From positions 620,001 through 684,000 of the forward strand of contig JAAROD010000087.1 of the NCBI GenBank assembly GCA_012274445.1: a stretch of DNA of 64,000 bases. The letters are read 5' to 3'. Positions 10,772-22,944 of this stretch are shown here, one piece after another. A program made the translations under genes and the position numbers. The notes beneath the pieces are model-generated. The model made no database searches. It had not been told where the DNA came from and saw only the letters and a program-made list of their open reading frames with translations. Each line of letters starts with the position of its first letter. Within the stretch, counting starts at the first letter, position 1. Origin of the DNA: Sclerotiophoma versabilis. Its lineage: Eukaryota > Ascomycota > Dothideomycetes > Pleosporales > Didymellaceae.

Positions 10772-11977
10772 ATGGCATTCAAGTTCGGACTCGATGTGAA
10801 GAGCAAACTAGCCACCGCGCCGGCAAAGCTCGGGCTCGCGAAGAAGAAGAAAGCGCTGCTGGGCGACGAGGACGAAGACACCAAGGGCAAGGCCAAAGCC
10901 GAGTGCAACGTGCAGGAAATCAGCGACTTTAGCTTCGACGACACGCTCGCCGCCTCGTCCGGGCCCTCCCAGCCGGCTCCGACAAGAGCGAAGAAGGGTC
11001 AGCCCCCCGCGCCGCCGGCGAAGAAAGCAAAGGCGAAAGAAGACGACCCCACCACCATCGGCTACTCGGCCAGCGCCAAAGAAGCCGAACAGCGCGCGCT
11101 CGAAGCCGCGCAGCAAGATGCCTCGCTCTACGACTACGACTCGGCGTTCGACGCACTGCACGCGCGCCAAGCCGCCATGGCCGCGGCCGCCAGAGAAGAC
11201 GCGGCGGCGCGGAAGCCAAAGTACATGGACGCGCTGTTCGAAGCGTCGGAGCAGCGGAAAAAGGACCAGCTGCGGGCGCGCGACAAGCTGCTCGCCCGAG
11301 AGCGCGAAGCCGAGGGCGACGAGTTTGCAGACAAAGACAAGTTTGTGACGGGGGCGTACAAGGCGCAGCAGGAAGAAGCGCGGCGGGCCGAGGAAGAAGA
11401 GCGGGTGCGGCTCGAGGCCGAAGAGGCGCAGAAGGCCAAGCACGGCATGCGCGGCTTCCACCAGCAGATGCTGCTGGAGCAGGAGAAGCGGCACGCCGAG
11501 GCGCTGCAGTACGCGGCCGAGGCCAGCGCAAAGGGCGCGCCCGTGTGCGTCGAGCGCGAGAAGAGCGACAGGGAGATTGCAGAGGAGGCCCGGCTGCAGG
11601 GCAAGACGGTGACGCTCAACGACGCGGGCGAGATTGCGGATAAACGCCAGCTCCTCAGCGCGGGGCTGAACATTGTGGCCAAGCCAAAGAGTGCCTCGAG
11701 CGACAGCGCGACACAGGCGTCGAAACCGGCTGCCAGCCCGCTGACGTTCCAGCCCAAGGCGGCCAAGCACGGGCAGAGGGAGCGGCAGACGGCCATGGTC
11801 GCGCAGCAGATTGAGGCGGCGCAGAAGCGCAAGGCCGACGAGGAGGCGCAGGAGCAGGCGCGGCTGCAGCACGCGGCCAAGAGCCAGAAGACGGCGGGCG
11901 AGATCAGCAGTGCCAAGGAGAGGTATCTGCAGAGGAAGCGGGAGGCGGCGAAGGCGAAAGCCGAAGCAAAGTGTTGA
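10772..11977 (+). CDS. NSRP1/CCDC55-like nuclear speckle splicing regulator
   Basis: Single exon, 401 aa. Starts MAFKFGLDVKSK, then a Lys/Ala-rich segment and an acidic segment. The conserved core (about residues 110-215) reads SLYDYDSAFDAL ... RKPKYMDALFEASEQRKKD ... DEFADKDKFVTGAYKAQQEE, which is the signature of the DUF2040/CCDC55 family, followed by long Glu/Lys/Arg/Ala coiled coil to the C-terminus. Animal NSRP1 binds pre-mRNA and affects alternative splicing; the fungal role is inferred. An ATG 57 bp upstream is in frame (10715), but MAFKFGL matches the expected family start better. Its codons are strongly GC-ending, which also makes the antisense strand look open. Confidence 0.85.
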   Translation: MAFKFGLDVKSKLATAPAKLGLAKKKKALLGDEDEDTKGKAKAECNVQEISDFSFDDTLAASSGPSQPAPTRAKKGQPPAPPAKKAKAKEDDPTTIGYSASAKEAEQRALEAAQQDASLYDYDSAFDALHARQAAMAAAAREDAAARKPKYMDALFEASEQRKKDQLRARDKLLAREREAEGDEFADKDKFVTGAYKAQQEEARRAEEEERVRLEAEEAQKAKHGMRGFHQQMLLEQEKRHAEALQYAAEASAKGAPVCVEREKSDREIAEEARLQGKTVTLNDAGEIADKRQLLSAGLNIVAKPKSASSDSATQASKPAASPLTFQPKAAKHGQRERQTAMVAQQIEAAQKRKADEEAQEQARLQHAAKSQKTAGEISSAKERYLQRKREAAKAKAEAKC

Positions 11978-11978
11978 T

Positions 11979-12043
11979 AGCAGTGGATGAGAGCAGTGGA
12001 TGAGAGCAGTGGATGAGAGCAGTGGATGAGAGCAGTGATGATA
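11979..12043. repeat. 13-bp tandem repeat x5
   Basis: Begins two bases after the NSRP1-like stop. The unit AGCAGTGGATGAG occurs four times exactly, then a fifth decayed copy. It lies in the 3' flank and probably in the transcript. Confidence 0.95.
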
Positions 12044-12099
12044 GCACTGGAGGATGTGTTGATGTGATACCCAATGTACCAATTCTACTCTCAATTACT

Positions 12100-12290
12100 G
12101 TCAATTCCTGTCATACTGTCATACTGTTGATTACTGTTGATTACTATCGTATTATCATACTGTACACTGTCATACTGTACACTGTTATACTACACTGTCA
12201 TACTGTACACTGTTATACTGTATATGTATATGTATACGTATATGTTACTGTATATGTACATGTATATGTATATGTATACTGCATACTACC
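12100..12290. repeat. Low-complexity tract between convergent genes
   Basis: A CATACTGTACACTGT unit recurs several times (12155-12230), followed by a TATATGTA microsatellite to about 12285. It fills most of the 316-bp gap between the convergent NSRP1-like and PRCC-like genes. I see no gene or clear poly(A) signal in it. Confidence 0.85.
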
Positions 12291-12293
12291 ACC

Positions 12294-13502
12294 TCACCAC
12301 CCGTACCGATTGCCAGCCTCCTTCTTGTTCCTATGGCTGGTGGCAAAGTGCTCCTCGAGGGCGTCCTTTTGCGTGGTGGCGACGCTGACCAGGCTGCGCA
12401 GACTGTTCTTGCCGGTGCCGGAGATGGACTTGAGCGGGTTGTGCTGGGCCTGCTCGCCCTGCTGCCGCAGCTGCTCGTTGTGCGCGTACTCGGTGTCGGT
12501 GTTGAATTCGACGATCCTTGCGGATGACAGGTCGGGCGCGTTGCGGCCCTGCTTGCCAAACAGCTGGCGCCGCTCTGCTGCGGAGAGGTGGAGCTCCGAG
12601 GCGATGTTGGTGAGGTCGTGGGGCGCGGGCGTGGGCGCTGGTGCGCGTTGTGTGGGCTGGTTCGTGGGCTGTGCGTTGAAAGCGTCGTCGTTGTCCTCTT
12701 CGTCGTCGTCGTCGTCGTCGTCGTCGAAGCCGTACATGATCGGCTGGTAGGCGCCGGCGGGCGTGTGTTGCGACGGGGCTTCTGTTTCCTGGGCGACGCC
12801 GAACAGCGAGACCTTTGGTTTTCGAGGCGGCGGGGATTCTGTGGCTGGTGCTGGTGCCGGTCTGCTTTCCTGCGCCGATGCTGGGGCTGGACGAGGGGCG
12901 ACCGGCTTCTTCTTCTTGCCTTTGCCCACCGACATGGGCACGAACTTGGGCGCTGCTGGCTCTGGTGCCGGCGCACTTGCTGCCTCTGGTGTCGGCGACG
13001 TCTTCTGCTCTGACTTGGGCGTCGGCAAATTCAGCAGGGCTCTGAAGTCTTCCCTCTTCATGGGCTCCTTCTGGACGACGTTGCCGTGCCCGTCGTACTC
13101 GTGCAGCTCCAGCCTGGGCTCCCGCTTGAACGCGGGCTCAGCGCCGGTCCTGAGGTTGACGCCCGCGCCCAGGCCCTTCCCCAGCCCTCTGCTCCCCGGC
13201 GCTGCGCCTGCTGCCGGCGCCTTGACGTGTGCCTTCTTGGGCGCCGGCAGCATCGCGTTGAAGCCGCCCAGGCCACCTCCGCCGCCTATGCGCGCCTTCT
13301 TCGCGGGCGGCGCCTCGGACGCGATGTCATCTGTGTCGGCCGCTGCTGGCGGTGCGCCGGGCAGGTTGAGCCGGATGCGGCCTGGGTTCGAGCGGTCGAC
13401 GACTTTGGGGAAGGACTTGGGGGCGGGCTTGGGCGCGGGCGCGGGCGCGGGCGCGGGTGCCTCGCCGTCGGAGTCGGAGTCGGAGTACGCGAGCAGGTTC
13501 AT
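12294..13502 (-). CDS. PRCC-like protein (MAD2B-interacting / splicing-linked family)
   Basis: Single exon, 402 aa. Starts MNLLAYSDSDSDGE, typical of the PRCC family; then Pro/Ala-rich repeats, IRLNLPGAP (about 45-52), a basic KKARIGGGGGLGGF segment and a run of Asp/Glu near residue 270. The C-terminal 110 residues carry the family core: QLFGKQGRNAP, VEFNTDTEYAHNEQLR and NSLRSLVSVATTQKDALEEHFA, ending in a basic tail RNKKEAGNRYGW. Human PRCC associates with splicing factors and with MAD2B; which of these holds in fungi is unknown. The frame is open to 13748, but MNLLAYSDSDSD is the expected start. Confidence 0.85.
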   Translation of the reverse strand: MNLLAYSDSDSDGEAPAPAPAPAPKPAPKSFPKVVDRSNPGRIRLNLPGAPPAAADTDDIASEAPPAKKARIGGGGGLGGFNAMLPAPKKAHVKAPAAGAAPGSRGLGKGLGAGVNLRTGAEPAFKREPRLELHEYDGHGNVVQKEPMKREDFRALLNLPTPKSEQKTSPTPEAASAPAPEPAAPKFVPMSVGKGKKKKPVAPRPAPASAQESRPAPAPATESPPPRKPKVSLFGVAQETEAPSQHTPAGAYQPIMYGFDDDDDDDDEEDNDDAFNAQPTNQPTQRAPAPTPAPHDLTNIASELHLSAAERRQLFGKQGRNAPDLSSARIVEFNTDTEYAHNEQLRQQGEQAQHNPLKSISGTGKNSLRSLVSVATTQKDALEEHFATSHRNKKEAGNRYGW

Positions 13503-13822
13503 GGCGGCGCTGGCTGCGAGGGTGTTGGGCGGGACGGCGACGGGCGAGGGTGTTGGGCGGGACGGCGGCGGGCGAGGGCGTTGCGACAGGCGCGACGACG
13601 GCACGACGACGGGCGCCGCAGACGGGCGTTGGTAGTGCGCCGCCGTGAAACAGCCGGGGTCCAGCACCCCCACACTCGCCGTTCCCCCTCTACACTGCCG
13701 TCCCCCAACCCCCACACTCGCCCGCCCACGACCGCACCGCAGCCGCACGAGAGCCCTCCAGCTGGCCTGGAGACCGACGCACCGCGCAGGCCATGACGTG
13801 AGCCGCCCGCCCTGCCGCCGCC
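13503..13822. promoter_or_regulatory. GC-rich divergent promoter, PRCC-like / SIN1
   Basis: 320 bp between opposite start codons, strongly C-rich on the plus strand after 13660 (runs of CCCCCAC, CCACACTCGCC). No TATA box seen. Confidence 0.5.
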
Positions 13823-16402
13823 ATGTCCCTCCTGCAGAACGAAGAGTGAGCCGCCCCGTCGCCCGCGCGCGCCGCCGCCGCTAACGTCGGCAGCTTCGTC
13901 CTGTACCAGCTGCGCACCGCCTACCTGGCCACGATCAAGGACGGCGTCGGCGAGCGCCTGATCAACGTCAACTCGACCGTCCTCAACCAGCTCGGCTTCC
14001 GCGCCGCAGGATGGGCCCCCAACCCGGCCGACATCCGGCGCACCTACTCGCCGCCCATCCCGACGGCCATCACGTCCGAGTACTTCCAGGCGCCGCGCTC
14101 CGCCGCCCTCCACGCCCCCGCGCCCTTCGCCGACGACGAGGACGAGGGCGGCATGGTCACGGGCGGCGGCAGCCACGACACGGTCGGGCCCACGCTGAAT
14201 GCGAAGCGCCGCCGCCGCAAGGAGCTGCTCGACGAGGACGACAGCAGCGACCTGAGCGACGAGAGCGACGACGACGACGCCAGCGACCGCCCCGCCAACC
14301 AGATCAAGTTCACCAAGATGCCGCTGCGCACCCGCTCCGGCTCGTCCCCCGTGCGCGGCTCTGCCCTGCGCAACGAGCTGGCCGACGGGCCCGACCAGCC
14401 CGCCCTCGCCCTCACCTCGCCCTCGCGCCCGCCCGACAGCCTCCTGCCAAAGGGCTCGCTGGGCACCATCGAGACCGTCAAGGGCCGCGCCCGCAGAGAC
14501 ACCATCACCAGCAGCGAGATGTCGTCCGAGAACGAGTTCGACAACTCGGCCTTCCAGAGGCGCCGCGTCAAGCACGTACGCAAGGCCGCGAGCGCGCACC
14601 AGCTGCTGTCCGACCGCATAGACGAAGACGACGGGGAGGCAGACGGCCGTCTGGAGGCTCTGCACGAGGGCAACGAGTCCGACAGCTCCCTCAGCTCCGA
14701 GTTCTCCGCCTCTGCCGACAGCGGTTCGCTCATGAGCCATGGCCGTCACCCGCTCGACTCCTCGCCCTCGGCCCACCTCCGCGGCATGCCAGCCTTGACC
14801 CCCCTCAACAACCAGTCGCCGAAGAGGAGGAGAGAACCGCCCCAGCCGACGCTGCAAGCCCTGCCGCCACCTAGGCCCATCAGCTTCATCCTGCCTGTGA
14901 GCGCCCTGACTCAGGCCCTCCAAGCCAAGTCGTCCAAGCCATCGAACCCTCTGCAGCGCTTCGCCGTCTGGAACGCTGCCAGCGAGGCTCAGTCGAACCC
15001 CCTGTACCTCAAAGTCTACTGTCCTTGGTCGGCAAAGCCATTGAAGCCACTGGAGCTCTTGCTGCGAAAGTTCAACGACAAAGGCGAGGCCATCACTGTT
15101 GCCGAAGCCATTGGCTATGCCCTTCATCGCTACCAAGAAGAGAAGATAGAGCCGCCGCTGGCGTCCGAAAAATGCAACGTAAACTGCTGGGTCATGCGTA
15201 TGTGGGACGACGACGAGGTCGACGATGAGTTCCCGCCATTGACTAGGAACAAGCCTCTGAAAGACTTTGCCTCCAACAACGCCCGAGGCATGCGCCCGCG
15301 TGCTCGAGACAAGCCGTGGGACGAGTTTGCTCTAGTGGAAGCTTCACAACGAGAAATCGCTGAGAACGAAAAGGTCACGCCTATCTACAGCAAGGAAGCC
15401 GCTGCTGCGGTCCCTTCGCAGAAAGACACGCCTGAGGATGAGGAGGAGCCAGCCGCTAAGCAACCGGTAAAGCCCATACCCAGCCGCGCAAAGAGCTTTC
15501 GAAATCCCATCATCGGGCCTTCCTTTGCACCAAAAGCGACCCGCAAAGATACGAGCACCCTTGCAGATGCCCCTACCACCTCCTCATCGCACGCTGCAAG
15601 CCGCATGGGCGCTCCCAAAACAGTCAACGTGCACTACACTGACGAAAACTTCAACACCAAGCACATACCTGTATCCTGCACGACCGACACCTACATTGAC
15701 GAGATCTTCGACAAAGTCTGTCACGATCTGCACCTAGACAAGGCATTGTATCTGCTCAAAGTCAGCCAATCAACCACAGTCGCGCCTCTGGACCGCACAG
15801 TCGAGGCTCTTGGGAAGCATGCAGATGTCGATCTCATGCGCCGACGGTTCATCTCTGATGGCATCATGGGCCTGTCTGGTAGCCCTGGGTCCTCTTCTCC
15901 CAACGCACCGCTGATCATTAGCACGGGTGGCGCACCGAAGAAGACCAAGAAGGGCGACAGAGTACAAGCTGCCGTTTCGGGACAACAACTAATTCACCCT
16001 CTCGCGAGGAGCGTTGATGCTGCAGCCCTTGCACTTGCCTCGACGGGCTACTACCGCCGCTATGTAGTGCTTCGCAAGCAGCCCATGTCATTCGCATCCT
16101 CTACCACCCGCATCATCGCGCTCGACAGCGAGTACATCCACATCATGCCCGGCGAGACTGGACGACGTGCTGGTGCCGTTGGCGGAGTCGTCGAAGGCCA
16201 GGGCAAGACCACAACAGTGCACTTCAGTAGTGTGGTGGGCACAAAGGTCAGCAAGAAGCACCCAAAGACGGTCAGGCTGCTGGTCTACCGAGAGAAGGAG
16301 ACGAAGAGGTACGACTTTGAGGCTGCGAGTGTCGAAGAGGCCGCAGACATTGTCAAAGAGATCAAAAAGGGCGTCGAACGGTTCCAAGAGGGTATTGTGT
16401 AG
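13823..16402 (+). CDS. SIN1: SIN1/Avo1, TORC2 subunit
   Basis: Subunit of target-of-rapamycin complex 2 that recruits AGC kinases and binds membrane. Exon 1 is just 23 nt (13823-13845), then a 48-bp intron (13846-13893, branch GCTAACG) and one long exon 13894-16402; 844 codons, 843 aa. The tiny exon is needed to give the conserved start MSLLQNEDFVLYQLRTAYL. After a long acidic/Ser-rich region come the CRIM domain (about 355-485: NPLYLKVYCPWS, GYALHRYQEEK, NCWVMRMWDDDEVDDEFPP), a Ras-binding-like domain (about 583-665: VNVHYTDENFNTKHIPVS) and a C-terminal PH domain (about 720-840: YYRRYVVLRKQPMSF). Domain order and length match fungal Sin1. Function in TORC2 follows from the family. Confidence 0.95.
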
Positions 16403-19400
16403 ACTGCCCATCCCGAGACCTGACTTGATGAGTGCATGCTCTGGCTTGATGTCGAAAAGACCTGCAGTCTCAAGTACGACATACGACACGCACGGCCCTC
16501 TTACAAACGAGCTGGGCTTGCGATTGTGGAATGGAAGATGCCGCCATTACGACATGGCAGGTTTCCTTTTGCAGGTACACACTATCTGGGCGCATCTGCC
16601 AAGGCTGAGGGGCATGTCCTGCCGCCCACGAAGCCTGCAGAACCCGCTCGAGTACACCTTGGCACCATGTTGTAGTGTATGCCACCTGAAGTATTCGGAC
16701 GAGCCTCGTCCTTCCATGGGCGACCATCAGGCTCCTCGGACGAGCAAGAATCCCAAAACCACTGCGATCAAACCCAGTCCAACAGACGAGCTATAGCTCC
16801 AGCGGCAATATGGGTTGTAGATAAATATGAAATATATCACGACTTTTCGTGTTTTCTATTTTGTTTTACACTTTTCTTCTTCCCACTTCCTTTTTCTACA
16901 ACACATGTTGTATCCCCTCTCCTCCTCACGCCCCTGACAAGACAGCACCCGCAAAAGTAACTCCACTGTCTCACTCACTCCACGTCCAACTCTGTCTTGT
17001 CTCACTCGGCGCACTTCCAGCCCAGCACACGCGCAGCAGAAGCGCCACCTCGCCTCGATTCTGTTTCGTCGCCATGCTTACGCCATTACCGTGTCTACGC
17101 CATCAACATGTCTACACCGTGTCTACGCCGTGCACTCAGTGTCTACGCTGTAAGTGCACCATCGACCGGTCGAAACTGTTAACGCGCGGCTACCCGACTT
17201 TCAAGAATGCAGCAAAAAAAAAAAAAAAAAAAAAAAACGGCATGTACAAACGATGTGATTTTCCAGTCTCAAATCTCGATTCTGTCTTGGTCTCTGGATC
17301 GTGACTGGTTTCTCATCGTGTCGAGACGTTGTCAGGCAGCTACGGGGTAATTTTCAATTCAAGGGTTAAATCTGTCTCACGTGGAATAATTTCCGAACAG
17401 CTGCTCCAGTGTGCAACGAGAGTGATTTGGAAAATTCGGAGTAGCACGACTACTTCCCATTCTTCACGTCATGTGCATCATAGGCCTGAGCTTACCCTTA
17501 CTTAGGATGGAAAGCATGCATGTGCATTTAGAATTTGAAGTCGGGAGGGAGATTGTATTCTGTTGCAAACGGTGCAATCGCCATCCAGGAACGCTTAGCA
17601 TTTGTGGCCCCTTGATGCTCGCACGTCGATCCGGGGATCTGCACGGATATGGTTCGTCCCGCTGTGGAAAACGGGGAGGACCGCACGCACGGCGTCCGCG
17701 ACTGGTTATCTGCTCGATGAAGGGAGTTTTTAGATAGTTGTTGGTCACATACGCGGTTGAGAGTATACAGAATCGACTCTATCCACGCTCAAACATACAT
17801 TGTGTATGATTGTGCTTTGCTGCGCTCACTGACGATATTCCACCGGCCAGTATCAACCCAACCTGGCTCGATCGGAGCCCCTGCAATCGATGGGTCCACT
17901 TCGCTGGGTCAGACCCCGACGGTAGGCGATCTGCGATAAAGGAGGTATATCCTAACCAGGTAATCTCCCCTAAAACCCCGGGATATGAGTGCAGCCTCAA
18001 GGCAATACATGCAGAACCCAGTCGAGAGTGTTCCCCCAAACCGAAGTCGCTTAGGCCGTACGTATGGATACAGCGCAGACTACATATCAGCAATGTGAGC
18101 GAGTGACGCTAGTCACTTCCAACCCGGACACAGGCACGCTTCTCGACGGGGTGGAAAGTGTCTGAGATCCGCGTCTCCTGACTTGCAACCCTTCGAGACG
18201 GTGCTGCACGCGTAGAGGCAACTGCCGCGGAGAGACTGCACAGCGATACAAGTCCACAGCCGGGTGTCTTCTAGTTGAGCTGGGACTAAGGCGACTAGGA
18301 GTGTGATACGTCCAGGGACTCAACGATGAGGAGAATGGCCACGAACTGTATTGCATGTCACCCAGCAGGATCCACCAGTCAATGTAGATGGACGAACGTA
18401 TGGCCTCGTGTTCACCTTGGCTTCACTCTGATACATCCACGTGCCAGGCAGGAAACAAAATCCCTATCGAAGCGTGGGCCGCTGGCAGTCCAGAGCCACG
18501 CAGTGACACTTGATCAGCGTATTGGAGACCCAACAGTCTGGCAGCACGCAAAGATGTGCCGTTCCCCAGAGCTTTTGGAGATTTGTCTGAAGACATGAGC
18601 CGGCAATAGTGCATCATGGAAGGTGGCCGTGCGCTATGGGTCTACGCGGTGGAGTCAAAGCTTTGGTGCCGGAGCTGTAAACCGTTGCAGCTGTCAGGTT
18701 TGCGTTCATCTCCGTGATGTATGTTTGGTCAGTAAAAGAACCAAATGTGGTATTCGCGTTGCTGGTCGAGAGTAACCTTTCGCTTTTCAAAGAAGCTATT
18801 GCAGTACCAAGCGGCACTGGCTTGAGGCGTGCCTGAACATACGAGGAATCCGGTAGATGGTTGCGCGTATGCAGCCTGCCTTAAGCCACGTGAGGGGCGT
18901 GCAGGAGGGACGCATCGTTCTGGACTAGAGCCGGAGCCTAAAACGGTAGTATACCATGTATTCCAGACTATATTGGGTGGCTTTTATTTTGGCGTAGATT
19001 TGGTTGCAGGGGAGGCGTTTACGACATGTCACTACCGCGAGGTGCTGGTGGGAGATCGATCCTGATTTAAGTTACTAGACCGCGGGTAACATATCTACTT
19101 TTCGTAGCTTTGAGATACGAGGAATGGAGAAACGCATCATTTGCAGATTGTCATTGGGATACACTGCTCCTTGCGACCTGTGCCGTAGGCTAACATTTTG
19201 GTCTCGCAATTCACGACGGCAGAACTGGTTCCTTAAGTATGTCATCTCGAGACTCAATAGTGCGCGCACATTCGAGTACCAGGAATGTCGCTTCCGAGAG
19301 CGAAGTGACACCGCAAGTTGGTGCGCATTATTGTGGGAAAGGTGTGCTTGTAACATCGGACCGGAGGTCAAAATCATGACTGTGTGGCTGTGACGGCTCC

Positions 19401-22400
19401 TTGAACAGATAGGGAATTATGATCCGAGGGCGCTCTTGTCAGTCGATCACTATCATCGAGTCGATTCGCCCGTATTTTCTGATGGTTGGTTCACTTCAAA
19501 GCTTCTAGTTCAAGCAGTTGCTCTGTTCCGACAGACCTCTTGACACCATCTCAAAGTGTTTCACGTGTCAAGTCGCTAGTCAAGATATGGACTCTCCCCC
19601 TAGCGTACCGTAAAATGTTGGAGGAAGACGTTGGCCCGAGTCTTGCTGTGTAAAGTTCAAGTGAGCGAGAGAAGGCGGAGCATGCTCCGTTGAGACCGCA
19701 GCGAAGTGTCGTCCCGTTCCGGCATTTCGGTCAACCGAACCGTGGCAGGTTTATGTAAGCTTTGGTTCAAAGTCTAGCAGGGTTGTCCTGGTAATTAAGG
19801 CAGACTTAAGTTTGCGAAATCGTGCAGGTGACCAAACGCAAGCAAAGGAAGATGAGATGACACAGTACCGGCATGCATCATGAGTACCGAGCATGCAGCT
19901 TTCGTGACCTACATGAGCTTGTATTACGATGACAGTGGTGCGCAAATTGAAAAGCGTCTGGCGGGCCATGTGTCTGCGGATGCCCTAACATATGCGGCGT
20001 AGTCTCCGATCTTGCACTTGCGAGAAGCAACGTCCTTTTGAGTTCCGACTTCCTGATCTTTAGAAGCACACGAAGCTTGGTGTTGCTGTTTTTTTTTACC
20101 ACCGTAACGTCACACGTTGCTCAATACAACAAGCTGCCCCTTTTTGCAGCCTTCTCACCTACTTTTGCTTCTGACGTCACTTCAGTACAAAATTGGACGA
20201 TGTAACGAGCGTGCGGTAGAAGTTTTTTTTGTGGGATCTTTCGAGAAGGAGTGGAGAACCCGCTGGGCTCCTGAACGGTTGAAATACCCATAAGTCGCGT
20301 TATCATGCAGTGCTGGCATATGAACTTCGTGTCTTCTAGTGAGTGGGGAGGAGAATGCGTTCGCTGCATGGCTGTTTCGTGCTTGATGGTGTCAGATGGC
20401 GGTTTCGCGTGGCTGCGCTAGGTAGAGCGAACCAAGGCGGCATGACACCCATTAGCATGTTGTCAAGGCGCCGTAACACTGCGCTTGCGCCACACGTAGC
20501 TCATGATGTTGAAACCCCAGTTGCGGAATCTGAGTGAAGAGATTTGCTGTTGGGTGCCTTGTGTTTGAAGACCACACCTTTGGAGAGCTGACGGTGTTAT
20601 GGTGAACCACCAAGAATGCCGATTCGGATCACTGGAAAAGAGACTGGGATCAGATGGGCGTAGCGAGATGTCGTTAGAGCAAGTCCCGCAGAGGGTACTG
20701 TGTCTGATACGCTAGCGGTTGACATCCGTAATTCGTGCAATAGGAGAGGAACAAACATAGTAACGTTTGCAAAGTAGTTAACGGTCTAAGGAACAGGAAA
20801 CGCAGTAGCGCAATCTAGGCCGGGCAATGGAGCCACCCTATAGCACCTGCGATATCGAAGACTTGGAGAATATCCGAACGCTTGACTTGAGACGCGTAAC
20901 AGCAAAGTCGACGAGATTGACACACGACGGGGAGTCCGGCAAGTGGAGAAGAAGGGACGTGATGCTCGCGTCCGGCCGCAAATCAGGGTTCGTAAACCCA
21001 ACGGAGCATTCAGGTTCCAACGTTGCTTCATGGCTGATCCCGACCCGAAAAGTCGTCTGTTGAGATAGTGAAGAGAGATTCTTCTTCGTCTAAACCCAGG
21101 CCATGGCGACATCTGTAACACACGTGGCTGCACGTTTGTGCAAGGCGTGACCAGATCAGTGACATTCGAGACAGTTTCGAAAGCCAACTAGTACCATAAG
21201 TCGTTGATCGAAATTCAAATCTTATGTGACGACAGATGTGAACTGCCGGAAGTATAAATCATTCTCCTTGACGTGTGGCTGCTATGAGCCAGGTAGGAAC
21301 GGGAAGGATTCATCGTGCCCAAGCGAAAAGAAAGCTGGTACCCAATGAGCGTTGAAGACCTTGAGTGCGAAGCTACTCTGCATGAATGACCAAGTCGAAT
21401 AGGTCGGGATACCTAGCGTAAGAGTCCGAGAACCCAACGCTACAACCGGAGTCTTCCACCTGTTGAAGGTCTCTGGATCGTCATCAGGAAGCGGGATGAT
21501 CATCAAGTACCGCAGATCCAACTTGTCGCAGCCCCATCAAGTCGTCAGCAATTTTGTTATGCTTCCTGCAACTGCGTGGCCGCCATGTGAGTTGTTTGAC
21601 AAGCTCCCGCACAGGTCCGCGGAACGTGGCGAGTGGCGATGCAACAGCTTGAATTTTCGTATCTCTGTATAAACTTATGCACAGCTCAACAGCTTGAACA
21701 GCTATACGGAGCCCAACGAATTGAGGCAGACAACTGCTCCTCTTTCTCAACCATTCGTGTGTGGGTAGAAGGGCATGCTTGCATGTGATCTCGGACCTTT
21801 ACCCTTTGCCGAAATAAGGTTTGAGAGACTAATCCTTTGTCGAGGATTGTCCTGCGCAGAGCACGCGCTTGCGTGAACAACGCCTCAGATGATTTCAAGA
21901 GCAGAGGAACTTGCTCCAATAGATTCGTGAGAGCTGCTTGCAGTTTGGCAGAGGTATTTGAGAGGTGGTCCTGCGCAATCTCTGCAATGCCCCCGTCGGT
22001 CCCAAACTTCATGTCAGGAAAATGACTCGGCACATTGCCAAGGGCAAACATTGGGCCGCGGCGTGAGAATGGCACAGATGAGGGCTGCAACAAGTCCGTC
22101 GTCAAGTCGTATGGTGAATGGAAGGGTGGCAGCAGCTTCTAGCGGCCGCGGGTGCATGCGGCGAGCGTGCGTTCAATTGCCGATGTCTAGCCATGGAAGC
22201 TGTACCGGGCAATGGATCAGGAGACGGCAAGTGTGGTCATCTGTCTCCTTTCCATGGCTGTGTCGTATTTATCTTTCTCCTGATTTTTTCGTTAACCAGC
22301 GAAGCGAGCGCGCTGGGTCCCGATGCCAGCCTGCGATTTGCAAAGGAACGGCCGTCCCGCCACTCTGGGCGTCCGACACCCGGATGAGATCGAGCGTAAT

Positions 22401-22944
22401 ATTGGGGCCAATGACAACGCGTGTGGCGCAGCCCCACCTTTTCGCCATCACTCCCTATTCACTGCTGCCCTGTGCTCGAACTAGCAACCCTGCTGCATGG
22501 GGCGGCGTCGTGCCATAACAGGGGCGCCGAGACAGTGCAGCATGATGCCTGCAGCCATGCCGTTCTATACTAGGCTTCCTAGCAAACGCAGTAGCTGCAG
22601 CCCACCTTGGTTGCAGTCGCAGGCGGATGATATAACCAGAGCAAGCCAATCCCGCCCGTCCCCACAACATCTTTTCCTCTGCATCTCTGCATTTTGACGC
22701 TGGTGAAGTACTGTTGCTGCAATCGCGCAGTTGATTTCAATCGCGAACCCTGGTTCCCTCACTCGAATCGTGTCGGTCCGTACCACCCCGGCAAGTCGCA
22801 GAACGAGCCGGTACCTGTCTTTAACCTAAAAGTCCCACCTGGCCCGCGGGCTCTGCGCAGCGATCCTCCGTGTGCTCTATTGATGCTGAAACGACTTTGA
22901 GGCGACCAAAAGACTAGCTATCTGCTCCGGACCGGGATTCTTCC
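16403..22944. other. 6.5-kb gene-poor stretch
   Basis: No recognised gene, tRNA or intact transposon. Visible items: an AT-rich SIN1 3' flank to about 16920, imperfect TCTACGCCGTG-type repeats near 17080-17150, a 24-base A run at 17214-17237, and small open frames on both strands without domains. Only 21686-22157 (minus) shows an intron-like join and is listed separately. Base composition is not obviously AT-skewed, so heavy RIP is not apparent by eye. Confidence 0.6.
21686..22157 (-). CDS. Possible small two-exon gene, unknown
   Basis: Tentative. Exon 1 22157-22050 and exon 2 22006-21686 are joined by a 43-bp candidate intron (weak donor GTTTGC, branch CCTGACA, acceptor TGAAG), giving 142 aa. 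The joined product has a plausible hydrophobic N-terminal part (LDDGLVAALICAIL) and a helical middle (LQAALTNLLEQVPLLLKSSE) with protein-like composition. Alternatively exon 2 alone reads from 22105 as a single 139-codon frame, or the locus is the decayed tail of a larger gene. I recognise no family. Confidence 0.28.

Noticed and set aside
10542..10778. N-terminal extension of the NFKBIL1-like protein
   Set aside because: Open by chance; it would cross the divergent promoter and overlap the neighbour's start.
10808..12094. 428-codon frame antisense to the NSRP1-like gene
   Set aside because: Leu/Arg-rich shadow of Glu/Lys/Ala coiled-coil codons.
13499..15136. 545-codon frame antisense to SIN1 and its promoter
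   Set aside because: Covers the SIN1 exon on the other strand; composition is Gly/Arg/Val shadow, no domain.
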